Assembly: GCF_002776525.5 (NCBI RefSeq)
Contig: NC_045439.1
Location: 162,475,016-162,539,015 of the forward strand
Reading direction: 5' to 3'
Source: Piliocolobus tephrosceles
Lineage: Eukaryota; Chordata; Mammalia; Primates; Cercopithecidae
Length of the DNA: 64,000 nt
Part shown: piece after piece, positions 1 to 12,893 of the stretch
How positions within the stretch are numbered: the first letter of the stretch is position 1
How the letters are laid out: each line of letters opens with the position of its first letter
Notes under the pieces: generated by a model
The model's input: the letters and a program-made list of their open reading frames with translations, nothing else
What the model was told of the DNA's origin: nothing
Databases searched by the model: none
Made by a program: the position numbers and the translations under genes

Positions 1-1186
1 AGCATAAACAAATGTATGTACAAGAATCCCAACTATCTTCTAAAGATACTTCGTCCTCAAGTGGGGAGCACAGCTCCCTTCCTGTTGAATGTCGCTTGCT
101 GGTGGTGACTTCCCTCCAACCAGCACAGTACAGAAGCGGGGAAGGGAGAAACTCTGCAGTGAAGCAACCTGACAGACACTAGCTCAGCCCATAAGTCAGG
201 CTGAGAGTAGGTACTCTCCACAGGGTGTGATGAAAATGACACTTTGACTCAGTGCTCATTCTCCCCAAATCCACAACCCTGGTCACATCATGAGAAAAAT
301 GTCAGACAAATCTCATTTTAGTGCCATCCTACAAGATACCTGACCGACAGACCTCAAAACTGTCAAGGTCATGAAAAACCAGGAAAGCCTGAGAAACTGT
401 CACAGCCAAGGAGAGACTTGGCAGGCATGATGATGAGAGGTGAAGTGGGGTCCCGGATGGGGTCCTGGAACAGAAAAGGATATCAAGGAAGAACTAAGGA
501 AATCTAAATAAAGTGTGCACTTTGGTTAATTAGAAAAGCAGTCAACACTTTATTCAAAAACAGCCTCAAGTAAGGCCTATGAGCTGAAAAAGTAAATGGC
601 TTAGATGTGTAAATAATACACAGAAGAATAATTTCTCAGTATTCTACTATTCTTCCTGGTTACAGACTGTCAGTGGCAATTCGCCTTTGGGATTAACCAC
701 CTACTAAACATTTCAAGGTGCTATAATATTTGTCATCAAGATGGCGTGTGAGTATTCTGTCCTGGGTTGCAAGGTCAGGCAGCACAAGATAAATACACAC
801 TGTTCTCCTTGGAGGGAGGTGCAGGCGCCCGCCCTCTGCCAGAAAGAAAACAATATTTCAAAACAATGTCTCAAGTGAGACACTGAGACACTGATGCCTC
901 AATGTCTTAGGTATTTCTGTAAATTATTATTTTTAAATTGCTAAATTCCTTTCAGAGGGTATGATTTCCAAAGCCTATAACAACACAAGAAAAGCACCAG
1001 TTTCCATTTGTTTGTTTTGTATTAGAGAGGTTATGCACACTCTTAAGATGGTTATTTATTTTTCCCACAGTGAGCAAGACTAATTAATTCATTTTCTGGT
1101 AATTCTGCTGCTGCCCCTGAAATGTTAATTCAGGCAAGTACTTGTACAAGACAAAAAAGAAATTTCACTGACAATCTTCAGTTGGA

Positions 1187-1690
1187 ACAACACACACATA
1201 AAACACATACACACACATATTATCACATGTACACCCACATGGGCACATACATGAACATATACATGCATGTACATGAAAACACATGGATGCATGCATGCAG
1301 GCATAACTATGTATATGCATGCACACCCACACAGGTATACATGTGTACACACCAAATCAAAATTCACACATGCACACACAATCATGCAGATATGGGCCAC
1401 ACATGTATGCATCCACACTAGTACACATACGTGTGCACACTTCCATACACATGTGTACCTGCATACAAGTGTGCAGAGACAGGCTCACATGCATACATGT
1501 ACTCACCCACATATGCACACATACACACATAATACACACGCAGGCACACTCATACATGCATACATATAAGCTCGCATACATACAGGCACATTTGTCTATA
1601 TGCACCCATGCACACCACATACATGCAGACACTTAGCACATAGGCACATGCACACCCAATACACATGCTTGCATATGCACACACATTTTA
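1187..1690. repeat. Degenerate CA/ACATA-rich simple repeat
   Basis: About 500 bp composed almost entirely of variants of CACA, CATACA and CATGCA, with few other words. It has drifted too far for a single period. Because TAA, TAG and TGA are rare in such sequence, several long open frames occur on both strands; these are not genes. Confidence 0.85.
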
Positions 1691-1989
1691 CATTTGCAGT
1701 ACTCTATCTCCTTGTCTGTGTCTTAACAAAATCTTTTTGCTTATTTTGAAGTACCATGGATCTGGCAACTTAACTCTCTGTTATAACATGAAAGTAGCTA
1801 TGGATAATACATCACTTAATAAGCACATCTGTGTCCCAATAAAACTTCAGTCACAAAAACAAGTGAGCAGCCCATAGGCAATGCCTGAATAGAGAATAAA
1901 TACAAAAAGAGAAACAGTGCACCTATCATACCTGTACATCAATGGATTACTACAAGCTGAGAATGCACGCCATAAGATCTAGTATCACT

Positions 1990-3090
1990 AGAACCCAGAG
2001 TCCCCTCATGAGTCCCCTAATTTTCACACTCCCCAAGAGGAATCACTATCTTATTTTCTAACAGCACAGATCAGTTTTCCTATATTTGTACTTTATGTCA
2101 TTAAAATCATCTATGCACTTTTTTATGTCTGGCTTATGTTCTTGAGAGTCTTCCATGATGTTATATATTGTGTATCTGATTTTTACTGCTGTTATGAACA
2201 TTCTAGTACGTTCTTAAATGAAAATAAAGTGGTATTTCTGTTGGGGCTCACCTAAGAGTGAGACTGAGGGTTCATGCAAATGAACCTTTCAAGCAGTGGA
2301 AGTAATTTACATTTCCACTAGCAGTGGATATATTCCATTGTTTCATGTCCTTACCAATATTTGCTTCTTTTCATCTTTTTCAATTTCATCATCCAGATGG
2401 GCATGGTGTAAAATGACACTGTGGTTTTAATTTGAATTTCCCTGTAACTAAGGAAGTTCTGCATCTTTTCATATAATTACTGTCTACTGGGTGTCTTTTT
2501 CTAGTGAAACGAGAGTGAAATTGCTCATTTTTCTATGGGGTGGTCTGGAGTTTTTCCTAATTCATTTGTAGGAGCTCTTTCCATGGTGTCACTATGAATC
2601 CTTTACTGGAATACAAATGGTAAAAATCTCCCACTTGGTAAATTATTTTTTCAAGCCCTTAATGGTAACTTTTGATGATCAAAAGGTCTTAAATACAGTC
2701 CAATCTTGTTTTATCCTTTACTGTTAGTGCTTTTGGGGTCCTGTTTATCGAATGTTGTCCTACTGTCAGTTCACTAATATCTTATTACATTTTGCTTTTC
2801 ACATTTAGATCTACGGTCCATATAGAAATGATCAGTGTGTATGGAATGAGGTAGGGATAAAGGTACATTTTCTTTCACATATTGGCATTTCACTATATAT
2901 TCAAAGTAAAACTCGTTCATACTGAATTGTAGTGTTACCTCTGTCAAAAATCAGAGGGCCTTATATGTTTGAGTCTGTTTCTGGGCTCTCCATTCTTTTC
3001 CATTGTTTTTTCTGTCTTTGCTCTAATACTACACTGTGCTAATTATTAGAGTTTTATTAGAGTCCTTGACCTCTTCTCATCTAAGTCCTC
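1990..3090 (-). mobile_element. Old L1 fragment, antisense
   Basis: T-rich sequence that reads like the antisense of an old L1 ORF2/3' end, for example the stretches around 2100-2230 (matching 'ctgttatgaacattc'-type L1 3' words) and 2330-2480. Strongly diverged and without an open frame. Boundaries are approximate. Confidence 0.6.
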
Positions 3091-3868
3091 AAGCATTGTT
3101 TTACTTATATGCTAATGAAGAAGAAAGAGGGAAGGAAGGAAAGAATGGAGGGAGGAAGAAAGATCGGTCATGGGTTTGTATAAGTAAGTCATATGCCGAT
3201 TATAGTGATTATGTTATTTGCTGTTATAATTGCAGTTATTTCATTTTTCCCAAATAATAAGATTTTCCCTAAATAAGAAATCTGCTTAGATAAAATTTTA
3301 TTTAAGGCCATGTTTACCTAATGCTAAAACAACCAGCTGACACAGGGAAACCTAATCATAAAGCAAAAAGAAAACAAAAACATTTTAACTGAGCTTTTTA
3401 CATTTTCAATTAGTTATTTTAGTATCTTCTAGATACAATCTAAATGGTACTGAGAAACACCTTATTCAATTAGCAAAATTAACACTCTCTCTCCCCAAAA
3501 AAACTCTGTAAATTCCCTGTTAGCTCACAGCACTGCTAATTGTCTTTGAAACTTTCCATGAATTAGTCATGTAGCTGCAACAATAAAAATAAAATGTAGT
3601 ATTGACTTATTTTCTAATCAAAATGCTCATTTAAAGAGCATTTTGAAGCAACAAAATGATTTACACTGCAATACTAAGGAGCTTAAAGCATATAAGAATG
3701 TGAATTAGATATGAAGCTCATCAGTAGCTTAAGATTACAAATAGTAATCCACACATACTTCTCAAACTTCACAAGCTCAGGGGGAACCTAGCTGTTCTAC
3801 TATCAAAATGCATCATGAAATCTTAAAATATTTTTTGACTTTAAAGTGCTATAAAGTATGTGGCCTTT

Positions 3869-4168
3869 GGCCAGCCACAGTGGCTCGCGCCTGTAATCCT
3901 AACACTTTGGGAGGCTGAGGCAGGTGGATCACCTGAGGTCAGGAGTTTGAGACCAGCTTGGCTAACATGGCGAAACTCCATCTCTACTAAAACTACAAAA
4001 ATTAGCTGGGAGTGGTGGCAGGTGCCTGTAATCCCAGCTACTTGGGAGGCTGAGGCAGGAGAATTCTTGAACCTGGGAGGCAGAGGCTGCAGTGAACCGA
4101 GATGGTGCCATTGCACTCCTGCCTGGGCAACAACCGCGAAACTCTGTCTCAAAAAAAAGAAAAGAAAG
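3869..4168 (+). mobile_element. Alu (AluS-like), full length
   Basis: Starts ggccagccacagtggctc, has both arms with the A-rich linker near 3990-4005, and ends in ctgtctc plus an A-rich tail. The 'acctgaggtcaggagtttgag' type left arm fits AluS. Open frames on both strands here are Alu frames. Confidence 0.95.
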
Positions 4169-4350
4169 ATAGCATGCAGCCTACGATGTGATGCACAAAA
4201 CAAGAGACAATGATCAAAGGTGTTAAGTTTAAGGAAGTAAAAGGAGATCTGCTGATATAAAGGGAGAAAATAATTAAAACAGAGTGGTACGCACTTATGT
4301 GAAATTAAACCAGCAAAACCTAATTTTTTTAAATAAATACAATTTCTCTC

Positions 4351-4352
4351 TA

Positions 4353-4385
<33 letters not shown>

Positions 4386-4386
4386 G
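4351..4386. repeat. (TG)n(TA)n microsatellite
   Basis: About 12 TG units followed directly by TA units. Confidence 0.95.
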
Positions 4387-4522
4387 TAAAAAATTAGGTT
4401 GTCAAAAGACCAGTTCTAAGGACCAGACTGTCTAGGGCTGCATCTCCGGCCAGCTGCTAGCTCTGCTCTGCACACAGCACGCTCCCCTAAAAGGCAAGGA
4501 ACTTTTTCTAAAGCCTGCCTCG

Positions 4523-4556
4523 CACACGACTCAGGTGTGCACACGACTCAGGTGTG
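4523..4556. repeat. 17-bp perfect tandem duplication
   Basis: cacacgactcaggtgtg occurs twice head to tail (4523-4539 and 4540-4556). Confidence 0.9.
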
Positions 4557-6034
4557 CACTCACGTCAGGCCTGCAGAAGGGCGCTGCTCCCCGTCCCTCT
4601 GTCAAAGACAGGCCCCGTGGACGCCAACAGCGAATTCAGCTTGGGGCTGCTTGGTCAGTTCACCTGCAAACCCTGCTAGTCGCAGGGAGCACAGGCACAA
4701 ACATCTCCATCCGCCAAGATAATGCTTTTTCTCTACACTCATGAGTGGTCCTGTTGGGAATCAATTAGGAATTTAGCAGTTTTAATTAAGGCCTGAGCTG
4801 TGACTTGAATAATCGGCAATCATTACATTATCATTACATGACAAAATTATCATATCAGACAAAATTAAAATCCGGCTCTGGGTGATGCTCCTAATTGAGA
4901 AGTGATTGCTTGGTGAGTTGACTCTCCGAGGATGGCCGGCCTCCTCCAGCCATGTGGCCAACATGGAGAAGGGCAGCCCGCTGTGCACCTGTCCTCCCGC
5001 CCCAGAGCTGCCAGACCCAGCAGACGCCTGTTGTGTGCCGCTGTGTGCCCGAGCCCACGTCAGGAAGCACACGTAGACACAGTTTCCATACTGAAGGACT
5101 CCCCCTCCGTGCAGACAAGCCGTTTCAACTCAGCGGGGACAGCAGAAAGGCTTGCCCCTGCTGGAACACAGAAGGAACCTTCGGCAGGAGGCCCTGAAAG
5201 TCTTCAGGACTGAGGAGCCCTGAGGGAGGCAGGGAAGCGGCCAGGGTGGGAGTGGCATGGAGGGGGTTTCCGGCCAGCCTGGGCGCCTGGGCCAAGCTGC
5301 CCCCAGGAGAGGAGGTGGAGTGACGGCGCGGGTCACAGGCTACTGTGAGCAGAGTCCAGGGAGCCTGAGGAGTTCACAAAGGACAGCTGCCAACCAGGCA
5401 TTGTAGGGTGATGTCTCCGGCCTCCATGGGGCCACCTGTGGTGCTCCCAACCTCACTTTTGACATCAGCTTGTTCCCATTTCCTCCTTTGACACTCCTCA
5501 CAGCTCCTCCAGGAAGTGTCCAGCTCCCAGTGATCGGCCCCGTGCCAGTGTCCAGCCTGCTATGCCCCAGTCCCCATGGAAGGCAGCCGGTCAGGATCAA
5601 AAGGACCAGGGAGATAATGAGGAACCATTTCTATTTTAGCTTCACAATGCACTACCTGAATTTGTGCAGTAGATTTTCCTTCTAAATTAGATCATATCTA
5701 AGGAAATAAAAATGATTTTCAGCTTCTCATATTCCAGACCATTGACTGAGTGTGAGAGCTGAGAAGACTGCAGAGAAAGCCAGAACTGAGCAAGTAAATA
5801 CACAGATTACCCAAAAGCCACCATTAGGAGCTTTTTCACATGGGTCCATAGGAACCTGTGCTACAGTCCACCAACATGGTAAACAGCGGCTGCTCTTTGC
5901 CCAGCACAGTGTTCTGGGAGACGGTGGAAACTTTCCCAGACGCCCCGTTCGGGAAGGTGCAGGGTTTTATCAGGCAGTTTTCTCAGTGTTTTTACCTAAA
6001 TGAAAGTTACTGCATTCCGTGATGAGGCAGCAGA

Positions 6035-6165
6035 GTCAATTACAGTCTCATTTTACAGGCACAGAGAAGTCAAGGAACTGCCCCCCCCACACACAGCAGT
6101 GAACAGTAGGACTAGCGTTCAAGCTTCAAGTGCAGAGGCACGGCCCTCAACCACTACACTCCCAC
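6035..6165 (-). mobile_element. MIR SINE fragment, antisense
   Basis: Reads as a diverged antisense MIR core: 'cattttacaggcacagagaagtc', a C-rich interruption, then words matching 'cacacagc...aggactagcgttcaag' and 'ccactacact'. Ends are approximate. Confidence 0.7.
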
Positions 6166-8849
6166 AGCCAACTGTGCCATGTCAGGGATGCAACCGGTGC
6201 TCCGTGTAGGCGGAACCCAGGCCTGGACACTGCCTCCCCTCCTTTCCCCAGCTCCCCGCACTGCTGATCCCTCCTTTCTCAGCATGCGGTGACTCTTAGC
6301 ACACGGACTCCCACATTCATGCCTCCTCTGTGGCTGGATCCAGACTCCTCAGGCCCAGTTCCACATTCCCAGGAAAGGGACTCAGGCTGGCCCACCACTC
6401 TCTAGATATTACCTTGCAAATGGGGGTGGCGAGCCCCAGCGGCCTACGGCATTGAAACTCCCCATTGCATGGTGCCTGAGGCACGCTAGCTATTAAACAC
6501 CAAGGTGCGGGACTGGGTGCTTTGCACCAAGGAAGTATTCAGCCTTGTGTAATAAACACTTCCCTAACTTATTTGAAAGCACAAAACACTCATTTTGTGA
6601 TTCTTCCCTTAACATCTTACAGGAGAACCCAGCACCATCCTCACTGGGAAGCTTCCTGCCCTCCGCGTGGTCTCCCAGCAAGATGTCCGTCCCTCGAGCG
6701 GAGCAGCCTGTCCTGTGTGGCTCAGCAATCCACACGGATCCACCAGCGCGAGACAGTAGCAGCCTCTCACAAACATTCGCTTTACAGTGAGAGCCCACGA
6801 TGTTTTTATCAGTATATTAAACGCAGCTTCATTCTGCACGGATACGAAACATATAACAAGACAGGAAGCCGGCACATCTGACAATTACACAAACCAAGAA
6901 ACGGAAAGCATTGAGTCCTGCAGGAGTCACACAATGCGAGAGAGGCTGACAGCCAGGACTGGGAAATCAGCGTCTGATTTAAATGAGGGAAACACGAGCC
7001 GAACGGCAAGCACCGTAAAATTAACTCTCAAAGCTTAGGATTGAGCTGAGTTCTGGAAGGAAGAGCCTGGTGCTCAGATAATCCCAGGTTTAATATAGGA
7101 AAAGCAAATTCGGGACAACACCACCTTCCACAGAATGCTGACGGAGCTGGGGAGTGCAACTAGCATGTCAGCCAAACCCAGTGTGCAAGTCATCACGCTA
7201 TCGGGTATTTTATTTACTCCTTGTAACTGTCATGAGTCGTTTAAGAAAAAAAAAACACACTAGGTTGAGAAAAATACAGAAGAAACCATAATGATGCTGT
7301 GGGTTTGCTTGAAATGTCCAGCTTACTAGAAGGCAGAAACAAAATAATTTAAATTCTGGAAAAGGGGGATATTTTATTTTAAGCTTAGTGGAAAACTCAT
7401 GCAATATTAAAAGATTGTGAGAGCTGAATACAGACGTATTTAAAATAAGCATAATCATGCTGTTGTTTTAATCAGGAAGAAAGTAAATTATCGTGAAAAA
7501 TGTAAATTCAAATTTCTGAAAATTATTTCCCATCCATGTTTTTGCTTTTTACAAACTGACAGGTTTTTCATAATCTCTTTATACATAGAAACGAAGACAT
7601 TTGAAATAAGGTCACTGGATAAGATGATCGATAGCACAAGGCACTACTTTTATGGTAAATTCCGTAATTATAAATAGATTTTTCCGGCTTCATCTTGTGA
7701 CTTGATTTTTTCTTAGGCATTTCATATCGCTCTTGTGAGTGGCAGAGTAGAAAATTAACTTGAGTACAGGTAAAGTGAGGTTGGAGCACATAATTTTCAA
7801 CCCTGCATTGGCACCAGGGCCGTGTCTGCCCTGGTTCCTACCACCTCCACCCCCCCCCCCGTGCCAACTCCCACTCCATTCCCGGCCTTCCTCCCAGGGC
7901 TGAAGTCACCCTCTTTGGAAGGGTTCGCTCTTCGCCAGCCATCCGTCAGGGACTTACAGTACCATCGTTCCCAAGGGGATTTCCACTGTAATCCAAACTC
8001 TCCAAAGGACGCGGGTTAGGGACTGAGTGCTCAGTGCCAGCGTCCCCAGCTCCTGTGGGGCTCCCCTCTGAAGGCAGGGCCTCCTCATGGGTCCTCACTC
8101 CAAGAGCAGGCTGCCCTGGGAACAGGGATGCACCCCTATGCACTCCTCACTTTTATGTGCAGAGTTTTACAGAGCATTTTGGAAGGAGGCAGAGGAAAAA
8201 TGTATACAGAAATTCAATTTTTGCCCCATACTCTCAGCTGTTCTTTGTAAGTTCCTGAGGTCCTGTTGAGTGTAGCTAGAGATTCCCGAGGCCCAGACAA
8301 ATGCAGTAAAAGTCACAGAGCTTTCAAGCTGGCACAACCTCCCAAAATTCATACTATGAAAAATATCCACCAACTATGATTGCGTAAAACAAAATGATTA
8401 CTTATCTGGGACAAACTCCTAGTCCAGGTCTGGGAAGATGTGGCTTGGAGTAAACCGGTGGCAAGTGACAGGGGCTGGGAGCTCCGGGAGGGTCAGTCTG
8501 GGGCTGCACTCATCAGGAAGAAGACCTGGCTCTCCATGGCATGAAGTCAGAGCAAAGGCAAATGCTGGGGCTCTGCCGCCCTCCCAAGGGTGCCAGAAGA
8601 GCTGCTGAGACAGAGAAGTCAGAGGAGGGCCGCCCTGGCTGCTTTCTGATCACTGTCCTGAAGACATCCTGCTGATGTGACTTTTAACAGGACACGAAGC
8701 TGGGAGGAGACCGAGAGAAACAGCAGCTCGCACTCGGGGAGGCAGTAGCCCAGGAAAAACCAGGATTTGGTGTGAACAGGCAGCTTCCACTGACTTGAAG
8801 TGAAGAAAGAATAAAATAGACCTATAACAAGGGCAGCAGTGGCTTTAGA

Positions 8850-8975
8850 GTAGATGACAGATGACAGCTGATGGATTGATGCTATGTGAGTAGGTATAGA
8901 TAGGTGGCAGATAGCTAGATGAGAGATGACAGAGATAAGAGATAGAAGATGAGAGAGAGAGAGAGAGAGAGATCA
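8850..8975. repeat. GATA/GACA and (GA)n simple repeat
   Basis: Degenerate GATGACA, GATAGATAG and AGAGATAGAAGATG words, then about 11 GA units at 8950-8972. Confidence 0.85.
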
Positions 8976-9559
8976 GAACAAATGAAAGATACTTTCAGAA
9001 ATGCAAGGACAGAGGATACACCTAAGGACCTGGTGGGAGTCAACCACACCTCACCTAGAATTTGAAGCATAGGATACTTACTTTCTAGACTCCCTTGCAC
9101 CTGAAGCAGAGCACACAGTCTAGGCTTCGTCCATTCAACTCTTCACCTGCCTAGAAGGTGTAGCACTAGATACACACTGACAAGGGCCACAGAGACACTA
9201 TCCAGGGACTGGCTGCAGCATCCACAACAGCAACATGGGGTTTCCAGGAGCGGGGTGGGAGGTGTGAGCTGTGGCTGTGGCCAGCATGGCCTTTGTGCCT
9301 GTACTGGGACCCCTAGCAGCCCTGCTGAAATCGGCATCTTCCATCAGCATCCCTGATCTACAGAGAGGAGGCACTGAAGAACTTGCCTGTCACATCCTCA
9401 CCTGACGCTCCACTTTGGCTGGTGTAGAAGATAGACAGTGCCTGCAGAAAGTAGATTATGGAATCCAACTGTAGCTATTTTAATCTACAAGACTGTCTTA
9501 CTGAAAACAGTTGATACCTTCTGGGACCATCACACAGTGCCGCAGCTGGCAAATGCATT

Positions 9560-10300
9560 TTTCTCTCATAAGCAAAGAATACTATAAAGCAAAGGTATTA
9601 TAAATATGTTAATTCTCTTGAAGTTATTTTAAGGTTTATTACAATCCCAATCAAAATAACTGGGTTTTTAATTAATTCAAATGATATGATTCTGTAATTC
9701 ATATGAAAAAGATAAGTAAGAATAGCCAGAAAAACACTGATAAGGCAAAGTACTTGCCCTACCACAGAGTAAGCTTATAAAGTCCAAATAACTTAAACAT
9801 CATGGCACGTCACTGACCCCATAAAACACAACAGATGGCCCCACCAACATCTTCAAAACCCCACGGGGATTTGTTCATCATAAAGGTGGTTTGTGAAGTC
9901 AGTGAGGTGAAGTCAAACATTGTAATGAAGAGCTTTGGGAGAGCCGGAGACATGTTTTACAGGTGAACTGCATCCATGTCTCNNNNNNNNNNCGGAGACA
10001 TGTTTTACAGGTGAACTGCATCCATGTCTCACCATACATAAGCAGGCATTCCAAATCAAAACGGATGAGACTCCAAATGTTCACCTTTAAAAAGCTGAAA
10101 ATAAATAAATACAATACTTAAAATAGAAAAAAGCACAAATATTATTTAAAGATAAGAAGGATGAATTAGAATAAAAAACTGAAAGTGATATAGTTAAAAA
10201 ATCAACAACAAATTACATAAAGAGTAAAGGCCAAAAGTCTCTTTTCTGAAATTTCTAATACAAACATCAACTTGTGGGAAGTTTCACCAAGGGAAAAAGA
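9560..10300 (+). mobile_element. Old L1 ORF2 fragment, sense
   Basis: A-rich, with recognisable L1 ORF2 phrases such as 'acaatcccaatcaaaata' at about 9640 and the degraded 'catacataagcaggcattcc' context at 10033. It is interrupted by a 10-N gap at 9983-9992. No open frame survives. Confidence 0.6.
9983..9992. other. 10-N assembly gap inside a perfect 38-bp duplication
   Basis: The 38 bp at 9945-9982 recur identically at 9993-10030, immediately either side of the Ns. This is most simply two overlapping contig ends that were not merged. Confidence 0.9.
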
Positions 10301-10663
10301 ATGTGTGTGCCTGTGTGTGTATGTCAGCTGAGAGGGGAGATTTGATCACAGATACAAGGACAAGTGAAAAACTTCAAGTCATTTCATAGCAAAATATAAA
10401 TTCTAAAATTGATCCATGCAGAAAACAGGAAACCTGACGAATTCAATAGCCAGTGAGGAGACTGGAAGGCTGGTTAACAATCTCCCAGTTAAGAAGGTGT
10501 CAGATTCAAACGGGGCTATAATTTCGCTGTTCCAAGTTACATACATACAGAAAGTTCCCCCATCCATTTGATGGAGCTACACAACCTTCAAACTCCAACA
10601 TGACACAAAAATAAGAACTGTAGCCAAGTTTACTTACAAGTAGAGATATAAAAATACGATAAA

Positions 10664-10951
10664 ATGGGTCTGAGCTCACTCCTGTAATCCCAGCACTTTG
10701 GGAGGCCGAGGCAGGCGGATCATGAGATCAGGAGACAGATCATCCTGGTTAACATGGTGAAACCGTGTGTCTACTAAAAATACAAGAATTAGCTGGGTGT
10801 GGTGGCGGGGCATGTGGTCCCAGCTATTCTGGAGGCTGAGGCAGAAGAATCACTTGAACCAGGGAGTCTGAGGTTGCAGTGGGCTGAGATCTCGCCACTG
10901 CACTCCAGCCTGGCGACAGAGCCAGACTCGGTCTCAAAAAAGAAAAACAAA
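10664..10951 (+). mobile_element. Alu (AluS-like), diverged
   Basis: The sequence from 'ctcctgtaatcccagcac' through both arms to 'ggtctc' and an A tail is Alu. The first bases are mutated (gggtctgagctc). Confidence 0.93.
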
Positions 10952-11930
10952 AGGGTCTGAGTCCAGGCTCGCCCCTGGAGTAGAGCTCAGTAAGGGAGCT
11001 CCAGCAAAGCAGCGCATTTCCGAAATTTCCGGGGAACAGGGAGCAAAGGCGTCCACAGCGCTGAGCAGGCACCAGTGTCCCCACCCTCCGCGGACCTGCG
11101 CGCACATGACCCGATTGTCCTCAGCCCTCTCCGGGGAGGCATTCCTGTACCACACACCGGGCGTGTGGCCATGGGGACTGGCCCAGGCGCTGGGCTCCAT
11201 TCACGCTGGGACAGTCCAGGCCCGCTCTGCCAGCCAAGAGTGGGCACCCAGCTCAGACCAGCCAGAGCCCTTCCCGAGGGAGCCTGTCTGGGTCTGTCTC
11301 CGGAGCTGCCCGCGGCCGTTCTCTTTCCCAGGAAGGAATTCCCAGGCGAGGCGAGGCAGAGACCAGAGGTGGAGAGAGCACAGCCTGACTCCTGTTGCCT
11401 CCGAGGCCCAGCTGGACACTGCCCATCCGGGCTGCTGAACCCTCTGGTCCATGTCCCTTTCCGCCCAAGCGAATTTGACTAAGGCGTCTGTCACCTGCAG
11501 CCAAGAGGCCCAGCAGCATGTCTGTGTCCTTCTCCTCTTTCTCCCCACAGCACCCAGGCTGACGTCCAGGGCCCGCTCCCAAGGCCGTCTCCAGCCTCCC
11601 GAGCTCAGACGCCATCCGCCCTGAGCCTTCCAGCCCCCCCCTCTCCACCAGAGACTCCCGTCAGACCTCTGAGCGTGCACATCTCCTGCCCATCCAACGT
11701 CCCTCATGCAGCCTCACCACCACGGACTGGAACATGCTCAAGACCCAACTCGGTGTTTCTCCTCTAAACTGCACCTGCACCTGATATGCCTTTGAGTTTT
11801 CATCCCCTCATGGCTCACATCCACGTTGTCCACCTCCAAACCCCACCCCCCCGGCCCCCTGTCTCCGCCTGCCCGGCACACACTGGCCCCAAGCCTCAGC
11901 CTCTAACCTGGCCTCCCTGCGGCTACTTGG
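10952..11930. other. GC-rich intronic block, no gene recognised
   Basis: Unusually GC-rich for this window, with open frames of up to 168 codons on both strands (for example 11201-11707 minus). Their overlapping both-strand pattern is what GC-rich non-coding DNA produces. I recognise no protein family. Confidence 0.5.
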
Positions 11931-12290
11931 TCCTCCTCCAACCTGTCCATTCCACTGCAGACAAAAATGGTCTTTGTAGAAGAAAAATCGCACTGCAGGC
12001 TTTCCTGCTTAAAGCCCTTCCCTGCGCTCCCACCACACAGAATGAAATTCAGCCTCTCTCCCCGTCTACGATCTCCCTGTGCCAGGCGCCTTCCACCATC
12101 TGCAGCGCCATTCTCTTGCCCTGCCATGAGGGATGCTGGCTGTTTCTGCCCCTTGGGGAGGTCGCAGGGCTCACCTGCTCAAGGCTGTTTGCTATCTGGG
12201 AACCTTAGAGCCGCTAGCACAGTACCACTGACTCACACTGGGGATAGCTTCAGGGTCTACGTTTAGCTGTGTTTGTTGCTCCTCCCTGGT
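11930..12290 (+). mobile_element. L2 LINE 3' fragment, sense
   Basis: Matches the L2 phrases 'ttcctgcttaaagccctt', 'cacagaatgaaattcagcc' and 'ctgtttctgccccttgg' in the right order. Ends are approximate. Confidence 0.65.
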
Positions 12291-12452
12291 GAGTCTCCAA
12301 GTTCAGCACACAGTATCTGCCTGCTTCGCCACTGCACCACTGAGGCCTAGTTCTTGCTAGTTACAAAGCTGTGTTGACTTCATGGATGACTATAAAAGAA
12401 CAAACATTTTAATACAATGAATATTCATGAAATATGACCTGATTAAATATCT

Positions 12453-12597
12453 GATTTTTTTTTTTTGGTCGCCTAGGCTGGAGCGCAGTGGCACAATCTC
12501 GGGTCACTGCACCCTCTGTTTCCCAGGTTCAAGCGATTCTTCTGCCTCAGCCTCCCCCAGTAGCTTGGATTACAGGCATGTGCCACCACATCCAACA
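12453..12597 (-). mobile_element. Alu right arm only, antisense (truncated)
   Basis: T run, then antisense Alu right arm down to 'ccaccacatccaac'. The left arm is absent and the next full Alu begins directly. Confidence 0.9.
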
Positions 12598-12893
12598 TTT
12601 TTTTTTTTTTAGATGGAGTCTCGCTCTGTCTCCCAGGCTGGAGTGCAGTGGTGCGATCTCGGCTCACTGCAAGCTCCACCTCCCGTGTTCACGCCATTCT
12701 CCTGCCTCAGCCTCCCGAGGAGCTGAGACTACAGGTGCCCGCCACCATGCCCGGCTTTTTTATTTTTAGTAGAGACAGGACTTCACCATGTTGGCCAGGC
12801 TGGTCTTGAACTCCTGACCTCAAATGGTCCGCCCGCCTCAGCCTCCCGAAGTTTTGGGATTACAGGCGTGAGCCATCATATACCCAGCCTAAT
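12598..12893 (-). mobile_element. Alu, full length, antisense
   Basis: T run, then right and left arms in order, ending 'ggcgtgagcc' plus a mutated end. It abuts the half Alu to its left in the same orientation. Confidence 0.93.

Noticed and set aside
1122..1636. Several His/Thr/Cys-rich frames
   Set aside because: Translations of a decayed CA repeat.
11201..11707. 168-codon minus-strand frame, with frames of 110-135 codons on the other strand
   Set aside because: GC-rich intron gives long overlapping frames on both strands. No recognisable domain and no splice or start context.
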